Assembly: GCF_014202975.1 (NCBI RefSeq)
Contig: NZ_JACHHZ010000005.1
Location: 434,001-498,000, forward strand
Reading direction: 5' to 3'
Length of the DNA stretch: 64,000 nt
Source: Povalibacter uvarum
Lineage (GTDB): Bacteria > Pseudomonadota > Gammaproteobacteria > Steroidobacterales > Steroidobacteraceae
Shown: piece by piece, positions 16,596-25,762 of the stretch
Numbering within the stretch: the stretch's first letter is position 1
Layout: every line of letters begins with the position of its first letter
Notes under the pieces: model-generated
What the model was told of the DNA's origin: nothing
Database searches by the model: none
Seen by the model: only the letters and a program-made list of their open reading frames with translations
Made by a program: the position numbers and the translations under genes

Positions 16596-19349
16596 ATGAC
16601 GTCATCGAAACTGAATCCAGTCGCCGCCGGTTCTCGCGCCGCGGCACGGTGCATGCGGGACGGGCATCGCCGCTGGTCCACGCTCGCACTTGCAGTAACC
16701 GCGACACTGTCGGCGGCAGCATCGGCTGCGCCGCAGGCACAGGACGCATCCGTTCTCGAAGAAGTGATCGTGTCGGTCGAGCGTGTGGAGCAATCGCTCC
16801 AGAGCTACGCCGGCACCGCGGCCGTCGTTTCCCAGGCGACGCTCGACCAGGTCGGCGCCACGGACCTGCTGGATCTTCCGGCTCTGATGCCCGGACTCGA
16901 GATCACGAACTACGAAGGGAACACCGAGATTTACGTGCGCGGCATCGGCAGCAACGCGAACACGGAACTTGGCGATCCGGCGATCGCAACGCACCTCGAT
17001 GACGTGTACGTGCCACGGCCTCGCGGGCTGGGCGTCGCCTTCTTCGATCTCGAACGCGTCGAAGTGAATGTGGGTCCGCAAGGCACCGTGCGCGGCCGCA
17101 ACGCACTCGGCGGCAGCATGAACATCGTTTCACGCAAGCCGAAGCTCGAAACCTTTGAGGGCTATGCCGAAGCGATGGGCGGTAACTACGACCAGAGCGA
17201 ATTGCGCGGTGCGATCAACGTGCCGCTTGGCTCGATCGCCGCGGCTCGCGTTGCCGTCTACTCCGCCAAGCACGATGCGTACGTGGAGAACACGGGTCCA
17301 CTCGATCAACTGCTCGGCTGGGAGTCGCAGGATGATTTCGGTGCGCGTGCTCATTTCCTGCTCGAGCCAAACGATGATCTGTCCGTGCTGCTGACCGGCG
17401 ATTTCCTGAACCAGCAGGGCACCGGTTCGCGAGGCGTCGACTTCTACAACTCATCAGTCGCAGGCAATGACTGGGACAAGTACGACGATCCGCGTCGTGT
17501 GAATCAGACGGGTTTCTCGCCGGTCCAGGACACTGACAATTGGGGTCTCGCGCTCAATGCGACCTATCGCACCGACTGGTTCAACGTTCAGTACATCGGC
17601 GGCTATCGCGATCTCAAGTACACGCAAAGTCTTTCGAACAGCGGCCGCAACTACGATCTCGATGGCGATGAGCGCATGGTCGTGGAGCGCGCGGGTCTCG
17701 TCGATCCCGACGGTCCACTTGCGGATGACTTTGTGCAGGAACGCTACTACGGCGCCTACGGTGCGTTGATCTGGGATGCGACGTCCGAGAGCCGCACGCA
17801 CGAGCTGCGCTTCACCTCACCTGACGACGCGGATCGTGTGACCTGGGCAGTTGGCTTCTACAAGTTCAAGGAAGAGCAGCAGGTCTTCCTGGGCATTCCT
17901 CTCGATTACTCGACGGATCTGCCTTACCTGGAGTTCAACCAGGGCAATGTGGTCGGCGACTCCAAGTCCGCGTATGCCGATCTGACGTGGAAAGCGACCG
18001 ATCGTCTGAGCCTGACCGCGGGCGCCCGCTATTCCGAGGAAGGCAAGGAGCGCGATGGCTTCAACTACATTGCAGGCATCAATACCAACGGCGTCGCGGT
18101 GCGGACGGGCACACCCGGATTCCGCATGACCGGTCTCAGTCGCGCCAACCTGAACCCGGATGCAGACGGCGACGGCACGCCGAACACGATCAACGACCTC
18201 ATCCTGCTCTACCAGGCCGGCATCTCGTCGTACGGTATCGACGATACGCTCGACGAGTTTCTTGCGGGCGGTTGCGTGCAGGCGAGCCAGTTCCAGGGTA
18301 CATGCGCGGGATATCCTGGCCTGAGCGTCGCTTTCGGCGGTGCGACGGTGCAGACGGGCGAGAACTCGGATTCGTACATCGATTGGCGCTTCCGCGCGGC
18401 CTTCGATATCACCGACGACAACATGGTGTACTTCCTCGTCGCCACCGGTAACAAGGCGCCGAGCTTCAACGACACGGTCGATCTCGACACGGGTCCCGGC
18501 GAAAACCTCTACACGCCGCCCGTCGGTCCCGAGAAGAACACCATGTTCGAGATCGGGTCGAAGAACACGCTGACGGTCGCCGGCAATCCGATGATCCTGA
18601 ATGCCTCGGCGTACTACCTGAAGTACACCGACCAGGTGTTCAGCACCCTGGTGGGCATCGAACAGCTCGACGACGACCCCAACAACGATGCGGGTTGCGA
18701 GGACATGAATCCGACCACGCCGTGCTCGACGATCACTCTGAATCAGAACATCGGCGAAGCCACGAACATGGGCGTGCAGTTCGATGCGTCCTACAACTTC
18801 GGGCTCGGCTTCAACGTTGCCGGCACCCTGCTGTGGCAGGACACGGAGTATGCCGATGGGTCGGTGGTGAACGACGGTCGTCGCAGCAGCCCGATCGGCG
18901 GCACACTGCAGGTAGACCTCGGTGGCAACGAACTGCCCCGCACGCCGCCGTGGACACTCAACCTCCGCTTCGGTCAGGAATTCCCGTTGGGCTCCGGCAC
19001 GATGGACTGGGTCGCGTCGGGTACCTACAAGAGTTCGTACTTCCTGACGGCATTCAACGGCGGTTCCGGACGCGACGGGGCCAAGGAAGTGACTACAGTC
19101 GATGCCGCGGGTGTGGCGACGGGCTATGGCGCCGACCTGCTGCGGTTGTACGACGAAGTCGATGGTTATGTTCACCTGGACCTCGGCGTTGGCTACACAA
19201 CGGGCGAGGGCAATGTGCGCGTCGAAGCGTTCCTGAACAACGCGACGGATGAGGCGCACGCTTCCCAGGCCACGATCGACGGCGGCACGCAGGAGTTCGT
19301 GTTCAATCCGCCGCGGACGTACGGTGCGCGGATCCGTGTGAGCTTCTGA
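16596..19349 (+). CDS. TonB-dependent receptor (beta-glucoside locus)
   Basis: Outer-membrane receptor of about 917 residues. After the signal peptide (ending ASAAPQAQ) comes a TonB-box region, SVLEEVIVSVERVEQSLQ. The plug has DLERVEVNVGPQGTVRGRNALGG and the barrel ends in RTYGARIRVSF, the aromatic C-terminus needed for outer-membrane insertion. It is followed by a GH3 lipoprotein gene and two LacI regulators, which suggests uptake of beta-glucan or cello-oligosaccharides. The start ATG at 16596 has AGGGGA upstream. Confidence 0.93.
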   Translation: MTSSKLNPVAAGSRAAARCMRDGHRRWSTLALAVTATLSAAASAAPQAQDASVLEEVIVSVERVEQSLQSYAGTAAVVSQATLDQVGATDLLDLPALMPGLEITNYEGNTEIYVRGIGSNANTELGDPAIATHLDDVYVPRPRGLGVAFFDLERVEVNVGPQGTVRGRNALGGSMNIVSRKPKLETFEGYAEAMGGNYDQSELRGAINVPLGSIAAARVAVYSAKHDAYVENTGPLDQLLGWESQDDFGARAHFLLEPNDDLSVLLTGDFLNQQGTGSRGVDFYNSSVAGNDWDKYDDPRRVNQTGFSPVQDTDNWGLALNATYRTDWFNVQYIGGYRDLKYTQSLSNSGRNYDLDGDERMVVERAGLVDPDGPLADDFVQERYYGAYGALIWDATSESRTHELRFTSPDDADRVTWAVGFYKFKEEQQVFLGIPLDYSTDLPYLEFNQGNVVGDSKSAYADLTWKATDRLSLTAGARYSEEGKERDGFNYIAGINTNGVAVRTGTPGFRMTGLSRANLNPDADGDGTPNTINDLILLYQAGISSYGIDDTLDEFLAGGCVQASQFQGTCAGYPGLSVAFGGATVQTGENSDSYIDWRFRAAFDITDDNMVYFLVATGNKAPSFNDTVDLDTGPGENLYTPPVGPEKNTMFEIGSKNTLTVAGNPMILNASAYYLKYTDQVFSTLVGIEQLDDDPNNDAGCEDMNPTTPCSTITLNQNIGEATNMGVQFDASYNFGLGFNVAGTLLWQDTEYADGSVVNDGRRSSPIGGTLQVDLGGNELPRTPPWTLNLRFGQEFPLGSGTMDWVASGTYKSSYFLTAFNGGSGRDGAKEVTTVDAAGVATGYGADLLRLYDEVDGYVHLDLGVGYTTGEGNVRVEAFLNNATDEAHASQATIDGGTQEFVFNPPRTYGARIRVSF

Positions 19350-19438
19350 CATGACTGCGGCAGGCCGGTGGCACGCGAAACCATCCCCCTCGCATGCCGG
19401 CCGGCCCTGCCGCGGCCGTGCCTCTTCCCAGAGGCGAA

Positions 19439-19452
19439 TGAAAGCGCTTACA
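19439..19452. promoter_or_regulatory. LacI-family operator TGAAAGCGCTTACA
   Basis: The 14-mer fits the LacI/GalR/CcpA-type consensus TGnnAnCGnTnnCA exactly and has a perfect AAGCGCTT core. It lies 45 bp upstream of the GH3 start, so control of GH3 and the two LacI genes after it is likely. The half-site differs from the TGACAACG half-site before the TonB receptor. Confidence 0.65.
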
Positions 19453-19496
19453 GTGCGGTTTTTCCGCCCATTCACCCAACCGTCCAGGAAGCCCAA

Positions 19497-21494
19497 ATGG
19501 CCGCAAACGAGAGACTGACACTACGGTGGCATCGCCCTGCAGCGATGCTGATCGCGGGGGTACTGCTGCAGGGATGCGGGGCCGATCGTCCAGCCACGAC
19601 GGCAGCGACCACCGATTCGACGCCGGCTACGCAGGTGCAGTGGCCTCACGCGAAGAGCGCGGTTGCCGCTGATCCGCGGGTCGAGGCGCGAATCGCCGAA
19701 TTGCTCAAGCAACTGACGCTCGAGCAGAAGATCGGCCAGATGACCCAGCCGGATATTCGTGATGTCACTCCGCAGGATGTGAAGCAATATCGCCTCGGCT
19801 CCATCCTCAACGGCGGTGGCGCTTTCCCGGGCAACAAGAAGTACGCGAAGGCCAGCGATTGGGTGGCTCTCGCGGATCGCTACTACGAAGCATCGATGGA
19901 CACGTCGACGGGCGCACCGGCGATCCCGATCATCTGGGGTACGGATGCTGTGCACGGCCACAACAACGTGGTCGGTGCGACGCTGTTCCCGCACAACATC
20001 GGCCTGGGCGCGATGAACAATCCGGACCTGATCGAGAAGATCGGTGCCGCGACTGCAGCCGAAGTCGCCGTCACGGGCCTCGACTGGACGTTCGCTCCGA
20101 CGGTCGCGGCAGTGCGCGATGAACGCTGGGGAAGGACGTACGAGGGCTATTCGGAAGATCCCGAGATCATTCGCGCATACGCCAGCAAGATGGTCGTGGG
20201 CATTCAAGGTGCCGCGGGAACGCCGGCGTTCCTCGATGGCAATCACGTGCTCGCGACTGCGAAACATTTCATCGGCGATGGCGGCACGAATCTCGGTGTG
20301 GATCGCGGCAACAACGTCGCGCCCGAGCAGAAACTGCTCGAGATCCATGGACAGGGCTATATCACATCGCTCGAGGCGGGCGTTCAGACTGTCATGGCTT
20401 CGTACAACAGCTGGCAGGGCTGGAAGCTGCACGGCCACCGCTACCTCCTGACCGACGTACTCAAGAATCAGATGGGCTTCGATGGTTTCATCATCAGCGA
20501 CTGGGACGCGATCGATGAAGTGCAGGGCTGCTCCAAGGACAAGTGCGCCGATGCGGTCAACGCCGGCGTGGACATGTTCATGGTGCCGAAGGACTGGAAG
20601 AGCTTCATCACCAACACGGTTGCGCAGGTCAAGGCGGGTGACATTCCCGAATCACGCATCGACGACGCGGTGACGCGCATTCTGCGTGTGAAGCTTCGCG
20701 CAGGCATGTTCGAGAAGGGCAAGCCGTCTTCGCGGCCGCTGGCGAACAAGTCCGAGCTGATCGGCTCGCCTGAACATCGTGCCATCGCACGCCAAGCTGT
20801 GAGTGAGTCGCTCGTGCTGCTCAAGAACCGCAACGGAGTTCTGCCGCTGCGGCGCGAAGTGAAAGTGCTGGTAGCAGGCGAGGGCGCCGACAGCATCGCC
20901 AAGCAGGCCGGAGGCTGGACGATCTCCTGGCAGGGCGACGGCAACACCAACAAGGATTTCCCGGGCGGCACGTCGATCTTCGCCGGCATCAAGGCCGTCG
21001 CACCGAACGCGTCGCTGAGTGTCGATGGCAGCTTCAGCGACAAGCCGGACGTGGCGATCGTGGTCTTCGGTGAGGATCCGTACGCCGAGTTCATGGGCAA
21101 CATCAAGTCGATCGACTACCAGGGCGCGAACGGTCGCGATGCGGCGCTGATGACGAAGCTCAAGGCGGCGGGAATCCCCGTCGTGGGGGTGTTCCTGAGC
21201 GGCCGCCCGCTGTGGGTGAATCCGGAGCTGAATGCATCGGACGCGTTCGTTGCTGCATGGCTGCCCGGCAGTGAAGGCGGCGGTGTCGCCGATGTGCTTT
21301 TCCGCAACGAGCAGGGCGGAGTGAACAAGGACTTCAAAGGCAAACTGTCGTTCTCGTGGCCGCGTTCGACGGATCAGTTCGAGATCAACCGCAACGATCC
21401 GAACTACGCGCCGCTCTTTGCGTACGGCTTCGGTCTGACCTATGCCGACAAGGATACGCTCGGCGACGATCTGCCGGTTGCGAGCGCGGAGTAA
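19497..21494 (+). CDS. GH3 beta-glucosidase / glucan glucohydrolase, lipoprotein
   Basis: Exo-acting beta-glucosidase of the ExoP/CelD type, 665 residues. The N-terminus has a lipoprotein signal with lipobox LLQGC, so it is probably anchored in the periplasm. Domain 1 is a TIM barrel with DAVHGHNNVVGATLFPHNIG, DWTFAPTVAAVRDERWGRTY, KHFIGDGGT and nucleophile Asp in IISDWDAIDE. Domain 2 carries FGEDPYAEFMG and AWLPGSEGGGVADVLF. It ends directly after domain 2, whereas ExoP-like relatives carry an extra C-terminal domain. I chose the ATG at 19497 (AGGAAG upstream). The frame continues to 19368, but that extension would cover the operator at 19439-19452 and has no signal peptide. Confidence 0.93.
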   Translation: MAANERLTLRWHRPAAMLIAGVLLQGCGADRPATTAATTDSTPATQVQWPHAKSAVAADPRVEARIAELLKQLTLEQKIGQMTQPDIRDVTPQDVKQYRLGSILNGGGAFPGNKKYAKASDWVALADRYYEASMDTSTGAPAIPIIWGTDAVHGHNNVVGATLFPHNIGLGAMNNPDLIEKIGAATAAEVAVTGLDWTFAPTVAAVRDERWGRTYEGYSEDPEIIRAYASKMVVGIQGAAGTPAFLDGNHVLATAKHFIGDGGTNLGVDRGNNVAPEQKLLEIHGQGYITSLEAGVQTVMASYNSWQGWKLHGHRYLLTDVLKNQMGFDGFIISDWDAIDEVQGCSKDKCADAVNAGVDMFMVPKDWKSFITNTVAQVKAGDIPESRIDDAVTRILRVKLRAGMFEKGKPSSRPLANKSELIGSPEHRAIARQAVSESLVLLKNRNGVLPLRREVKVLVAGEGADSIAKQAGGWTISWQGDGNTNKDFPGGTSIFAGIKAVAPNASLSVDGSFSDKPDVAIVVFGEDPYAEFMGNIKSIDYQGANGRDAALMTKLKAAGIPVVGVFLSGRPLWVNPELNASDAFVAAWLPGSEGGGVADVLFRNEQGGVNKDFKGKLSFSWPRSTDQFEINRNDPNYAPLFAYGFGLTYADKDTLGDDLPVASAE

Positions 21495-21500
21495 CGCTGC

Positions 21501-22532
21501 ATGATGACGAGACCGGCTATTGGCACTGTCGCAGCGGAAGCGCGCGTGTCGATCAAGACGGTCTCGCGCGTCATCAACAACTCAGATCGTGTGACCGCGG
21601 CGACGCGCGAACACGTGATGGGCGTGATTCGCCGGCTGGGATACAGCCCTAGTCCCAATGCCCGGCGTCTCGCCGGGCATCGCTCGCTGCTGGTGGGGTT
21701 GCCGTTCGACAATCCATACGCGAGCTACGTCACCGATGTGCAGAGCGGTTCGCTTGCGAGCTTCAGGGCGGCGAACTATCAGGTCGTGATGCATGCCTGT
21801 GATTCGCAGTCACCCGTGCTGGCGGACGAGCTGCGGCTATTCGTGCACAGCGTGCGAGTGGACGGCGTGCTGCTTACGCCGCCGCTGTCGGATTCGGCGG
21901 CGGTCATCGAGATGCTGGATCGGGACGAGATCCCTTTCGTGCGGATCGCTCCGTCCGGTCGCAACGATCCGACTCGCAGTGTGTTTGCCGGCGACAGGGA
22001 ATCGGCGGCGGCGATGACCCGGGATCTTGCGACTCTGGGTCATCGGCGCATTGCTTTCGTGATCGGCCATGAGCGCGATGCGGGAACCGCGCAACGTTAC
22101 ATGGGCTATTGCGACGGTCTGCGATTGAGCAAGCTGTCGCTCGATGCTCGCTGGGTCGTCGAAGGCGACGGCAGTTTCGAAGCCGGTATCGCCAGCGGGC
22201 GAAAGTTGCTGCGGATGCGCAAGGCGGACCGTCCGACAGCGATCTTCGCCAGCACCGATCTCATGGCGGCGGGCGTTCTGCATGCGGCGCACGAGCTGGG
22301 CGTCGCGGTGCCCACCGCACTCTCGGTCGCCGGCTTCGGCGACGAGCCACTCGCAAGCCAGGTGTGGCCTAGACTCACAACAATCAGGCAACCGCTGCAG
22401 GGCCTGGCACAGCAGGCCGCGGCAATGCTGATGGCTCAGTTGCGCCGAGACTCCGTGCCTGCACCCGCGGTCCCTGTTCAATCCTCGCTGGTGATTCGTC
22501 AGTCCACTGCCGTGGTCGCCTCCCGATGCTGA
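21501..22532 (+). CDS. LacI-family transcriptional regulator 1
   Basis: Sugar-responsive repressor of 343 residues that starts six bases after the GH3 stop. The N-terminal helix-turn-helix is IGTVAAEARVSIKTVSRVIN and the hinge helix is SPNARRLAG. The periplasmic-binding-protein-like effector domain shows MTRDLATLGHRRIAFVIG and PTAIFASTDLMAAGVLHAA. Its recognition helix VSIKTVSRVINN is identical to that of the next gene's product. ATG codons at 21501 and 21504 are both possible. The likely targets are the palindromes before the TonB receptor and GH3 genes. Confidence 0.93.
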   Translation: MMTRPAIGTVAAEARVSIKTVSRVINNSDRVTAATREHVMGVIRRLGYSPSPNARRLAGHRSLLVGLPFDNPYASYVTDVQSGSLASFRAANYQVVMHACDSQSPVLADELRLFVHSVRVDGVLLTPPLSDSAAVIEMLDRDEIPFVRIAPSGRNDPTRSVFAGDRESAAAMTRDLATLGHRRIAFVIGHERDAGTAQRYMGYCDGLRLSKLSLDARWVVEGDGSFEAGIASGRKLLRMRKADRPTAIFASTDLMAAGVLHAAHELGVAVPTALSVAGFGDEPLASQVWPRLTTIRQPLQGLAQQAAAMLMAQLRRDSVPAPAVPVQSSLVIRQSTAVVASRC

Positions 22533-22543
22533 CAAAACACTCG

Positions 22544-22571
22544 TTGCCGGCGGCAGCCGTCATCGTAGAAT
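22544..22571 (+). promoter_or_regulatory. Sigma-70-like promoter for second LacI gene
   Basis: TTGCCG (22544-22549) and TAGAAT (22566-22571) are separated by 16 bp and lie 30 bp before the ATG at 22602. The -10 box matches consensus in five of six positions. This would let the second regulator be expressed separately from the GH3-LacI1 unit. Confidence 0.4.
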
Positions 22572-22601
22572 CGGTGTGCAGAGTCGCCCGGAACCGAAAG
22601 C

Positions 22602-23681
22602 ATGTCCAATGCCACGATTCGTGATGTTGCCGCCCAGGCGCGGGTATCCATCAAGACGGTTTCGCGCGTCATCAACAACGTCAAAACTGTGCAGCCGCAG
22701 ACGCGGGAACGCGTGCTGCGTGTCATTCGCAAGCTCGACTATCACCCGAATCCTTCCGCTCGTGGCCTCGGCGGCAGCCGGTCGTACCTGATTGGCGTGC
22801 TCTACGACGTCTCGTGCGCTTACTACGCCACGGGAGTTCTGGCCGGTGTCATCGAGACATGTCGCGCGGCTCGCTACCAGGTCGTGCTGCATCCCTGCGA
22901 CTACCAGTCACCGGCGCTCGTCGAAGATGTGATGCGCAATGTTCGGCAATCGCGGGCCGACGGCGTGATCGTGACGCCGCCGCTGTCGGACATCGGCGTG
23001 ATCGTCGATGCGTTCAAGCAGCATTCCGTGCCCTTCGTGCGCATTGCACCAGCCGAGCACGAGAACGACCTCCACAGCGTTTACACGAACGATCGCGAAA
23101 GCAGCGCACGCATGACGGAGCAGCTGGCCTTGCTTGGGCATCGGCGCATCGGATTCGTAGTCGGCAATCCGGATCACGCCGCGGTGGCGGATCGCTTCAG
23201 CGGCTATCGCGACGGGCTCAAATCGAGTGGCCTGTTGTTCGACAAGAAACTCGTTGCGCAGGGTTACAACTCGTTCTCGTCGGGGGTCGAAGCCGGGCGC
23301 AAACTTCTGAATCTGCCGTCCGACAAGCGGCCCACTGCAATTTTCGCCAGCAACGATGAGATGGCGGCTGGGGTGCTCGCGGTGGCGCACGGACTGGGAA
23401 TCGCCGTTCCCGAGGAATTGTCGGTCGCCGGTTTCGACGATGCGCCACTCGCGAGTCAGGTCTGGCCGGCGCTCACCACGATCAAGCAGCCGGTGCCAGC
23501 GATGTCTGCGCATGCAGCCGAACTGTTGCTGCGGATGCTTCGCGGCGAACCCGACGAACGGTCGGGGCAGATCATGGAGTCCTCGCTGACGTTTCGCCAA
23601 TCGACCGGTCCCGCGCCAGATCGCCCTTTGGCCAAGCACGTTCGCAATGCGCGCGCGGCTCGGGTTGCGGAGACGACCTGA
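22602..23681 (+). CDS. LacI-family transcriptional regulator 2
   Basis: A tandem paralogue of the preceding gene, 359 residues. The HTH ATIRDVAAQARVSIKTVSRVIN shares the whole recognition helix with LacI 1, and the effector domain has the same segments (LALLGHRRIGFVVG, PTAIFASNDEMAAGVLAVAH). The hinge is unusual: PSARGLGGSRS has glycines where LacI 1 has ARRLAGHRS, which could change minor-groove DNA contact. It has its own promoter-like sequence. The pair probably arose by duplication and may respond to different sugars from shared or similar operators. Confidence 0.93.
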   Translation: MSNATIRDVAAQARVSIKTVSRVINNVKTVQPQTRERVLRVIRKLDYHPNPSARGLGGSRSYLIGVLYDVSCAYYATGVLAGVIETCRAARYQVVLHPCDYQSPALVEDVMRNVRQSRADGVIVTPPLSDIGVIVDAFKQHSVPFVRIAPAEHENDLHSVYTNDRESSARMTEQLALLGHRRIGFVVGNPDHAAVADRFSGYRDGLKSSGLLFDKKLVAQGYNSFSSGVEAGRKLLNLPSDKRPTAIFASNDEMAAGVLAVAHGLGIAVPEELSVAGFDDAPLASQVWPALTTIKQPVPAMSAHAAELLLRMLRGEPDERSGQIMESSLTFRQSTGPAPDRPLAKHVRNARAARVAETT

Positions 23682-23683
23682 CT

Positions 23684-24085
23684 TCAGCTCCCGGCGTCGT
23701 CCAGGGTTTTCTTCATCGCGTGCGAGCCGAGTTCCATCATCTGCCCGATCGCGCCGGCGATCTCGTCCGGCAGCAGATCGGCGATCCAGATGACGTGGCT
23801 GCGATCGGCCCCTTCGCGGATCACTTCGAAAGATCCGTTGTGATGAGTGGGCTTGCCTTCGACGACTGAATAGACGAGGCGGTGCGCGGCGTCATCGATC
23901 GTCACGATTCGCTCTTTCGCGACGAGTCCGTTTGCAAACGTGACGGTGCGAAGTGTTCCGTCCAGTTGGCAATCCGTCACGAAGTCTCGTGCGAGGCGCG
24001 TATGGATCGCGCCGACATCCCGGAAGGCAGCCCAGACCTCATCGGCGTTCGCCTGGACAGTGAATTCTTTGCGGATGGTTGCCAT
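23684..24085 (-). CDS. SRPBCC-family (START-like) protein
   Basis: A 133-residue single-domain protein with the SRPBCC/polyketide-cyclase start IRKEFTVQANADEVWAAFRDVGA and a matching C-terminal helix (MMELGSHAMKKTLDD). Such proteins bind hydrophobic ligands or act as small cyclases; the ligand is unknown. No signal peptide. It converges on LacI 2 with a two-base gap. Confidence 0.8.
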   Translation of the reverse strand: MATIRKEFTVQANADEVWAAFRDVGAIHTRLARDFVTDCQLDGTLRTVTFANGLVAKERIVTIDDAAHRLVYSVVEGKPTHHNGSFEVIREGADRSHVIWIADLLPDEIAGAIGQMMELGSHAMKKTLDDAGS

Positions 24086-24193
24086 GGGTTTTCCTCCATG
24101 CGACTGTCAGAAGCATGATCCTCCGGCCCGCCCGCCCGCACTTGGAGAAAGTTGCGGACTCGCGCTGCCGGTACTTAGGAGTTTCTCCGACGC

Positions 24194-24712
24194 ATGCCGC
24201 TCCGCGATAGCCTTCTACGTCAGTTCGACACCGCGTGGAAATTGACGTCCTATCACCTCGACGGACTCACGACCGAGGAGTGCCTCTGGCGCCCGGCGTT
24301 ACGTGGCCTGCATATATATGACAGCGGGAACGGGCAGTGGCGCGTCGACTGGCCCGAAAGTGAAGGCTACGAGATCGGGCCGGCCAGCATCGGCTGGCTG
24401 AGCTGGCACATGATCTTCTGGTGGTCGATGGCGGTCGATCATTCCTTCGGCGATGCGACGCTGGCGCGCGATCGCGTCGTCTGGCCGGGAAGCGCGGAAG
24501 GAGTACGGAAGAGGCTGACCGATCTGCACGATCGCTGGCACAGCGAACTGGATCAGCTCAGCGAGGGAGATCTCGAATCAACGGCCCGTACCCGGTGGCC
24601 GATGCGCGAGCGGCCGTTCGGCGACGTTGCTGCATGGGTCAATATCGAACTCATGAAGAACGCCGCCGAGATCGGTTACGCCCGCTTTCTCTATGCGGTG
24701 CGCGCGGGTTGA
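24194..24712 (+). CDS. DinB-family (DinB_2) putative metalloenzyme
   Basis: A 172-residue four-helix-bundle protein of the DinB/YfiT superfamily. It begins LRDSLLRQFDTAWKLTSYHLDGLTTEECLWRP and has a metal-ligand type His in WLSWHMIFWWSMAVDH. Members include thiol-dependent transferases; the substrate is not predictable. It is convergent with the methyltransferase lipoprotein gene (seven-base gap). Confidence 0.8.
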   Translation: MPLRDSLLRQFDTAWKLTSYHLDGLTTEECLWRPALRGLHIYDSGNGQWRVDWPESEGYEIGPASIGWLSWHMIFWWSMAVDHSFGDATLARDRVVWPGSAEGVRKRLTDLHDRWHSELDQLSEGDLESTARTRWPMRERPFGDVAAWVNIELMKNAAEIGYARFLYAVRAG

Positions 24713-24719
24713 GGCGAAA

Positions 24720-25622
24720 TCAGCCCGTCGGCGCTGTCGGCTTCTGGAACCTCAGCGTCATCCGGTCCGATTCGCCGATCGCGTCGTACTTCGTGCGATC
24801 GAACTTCGGATCATTGGCGTCAGCGCCTTCGCTGTATGGACGCGTGCGCGAGCTCGGGGGCAGCGTCCAGACGCCGAACGGATGATCCGCCGTGTCGGCC
24901 GGATTCGCGTTGACCTCTGAGCTCGCGACGAGCTCGAAGCCTGCCTTCCTCGCAAGGTCGACCACGTAGGCTTCGGTGACATAGCCGCTCGCGGCTTTCG
25001 GATCCTGATTGCCCGGCTTTGCGCGATGCTGCTCGACGGCGAGGATGCCGCCTGGCTTCAGGGCGCCATAGAGGTCGCTGAACACCTTGTCGGCGACGCC
25101 GCCGCCCATCCAGCCGTGTACGGAGCGAGCGGTGAGGATGAAGTCGAACGTATCGGCAGGCAGCGGCTTGGACTTCGCTCCGAAGTTGACCAGCGTCACT
25201 GTGCCGTAGACATCGGGTTTGGCAGCGAAGCGGGCCTCGAAGTCCGATCGTGCCTTGCGAGCGCCTTCCGAGAGCTCGGGATTATCGAGATCCGCGCTGG
25301 TGGCGTAGTACTTGCCGCCCGTTGCATGGGCGTAGGGCGCAAGGATCTCCGTCCACCAGCCACCGCCGGGCTGCACTTCCAGGATGATCATGCCCGGCTG
25401 CAATCCCCAGAACTCGAGCGCTGCCTGCGGATGCCGGTATTGATCGCGAGCTCGATCCTCCGCGCTGCGCGTCTCGGAATTCACCGCGGTGGCGATCGGA
25501 TCGGCCGCAGCTGCGGCGGGCGGAGCGCTTTCGGCAGGCGCCGTCGCGGCCGATTCTTCCTTCTTCGAACAGGCGGCGAGGGTCGCCAGCAACATCAGAA
25601 AACCAATCCGGACAGCAGTCAT
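24720..25622 (-). CDS. Predicted SAM methyltransferase, lipoprotein
   Basis: A COG4798-type methyltransferase-like protein of 300 residues. It begins with a lipoprotein signal (LATLAAC), a low-complexity Ala/Pro linker, then a Rossmann methyltransferase core (GMIILEVQPGGGWWTEILAPY for the SAM-binding loop, DFILTARSVHGW, LKPGGILAVEQHR). A SAM enzyme outside the cytoplasm is puzzling because SAM is cytosolic, but this signal-bearing family recurs in proteobacteria. It is divergent from the kinase gene at 25763. Confidence 0.85.
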   Translation of the reverse strand: MTAVRIGFLMLLATLAACSKKEESAATAPAESAPPAAAAADPIATAVNSETRSAEDRARDQYRHPQAALEFWGLQPGMIILEVQPGGGWWTEILAPYAHATGGKYYATSADLDNPELSEGARKARSDFEARFAAKPDVYGTVTLVNFGAKSKPLPADTFDFILTARSVHGWMGGGVADKVFSDLYGALKPGGILAVEQHRAKPGNQDPKAASGYVTEAYVVDLARKAGFELVASSEVNANPADTADHPFGVWTLPPSSRTRPYSEGADANDPKFDRTKYDAIGESDRMTLRFQKPTAPTG

Positions 25623-25708
25623 TGGATTCTCCAGTAAGTGTTACCCCTGAACAGGGCGGCAGTTAGTCAGTGCAGCCGCGTCCTGTCAACGCTGTGCGCT
25701 GTTGCGCA

Positions 25709-25732
25709 AAAACCTAGCGAGTGCTAAGTTTT
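25709..25732. promoter_or_regulatory. Palindromic operator candidate before amino-sugar operon
   Basis: AAAACCTAGC (25709-25718) and GCTAAGTTTT (25723-25732) are inverted repeats matching at nine of ten positions around a 4-bp spacer. The site lies 31 bp upstream of the kinase ATG in the divergent gap shared with the methyltransferase gene. No regulator gene is adjacent, so the cognate factor is unknown. Confidence 0.5.
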
Positions 25733-25762
25733 ATTCCATCACGAACAGAGGATGGCGGGGGA

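Noticed and set aside
17817-19496. A 559-codon minus-strand frame antisense to the TonB receptor
   Set aside because: Shadow of the receptor; composition is Arg-rich and lacks motifs.
19368-19496. Extended N-terminus of GH3 from 19368
   Set aside because: It would translate the LacI-type operator and displace the lipoprotein signal; the ATG at 19497 has AGGAAG upstream.
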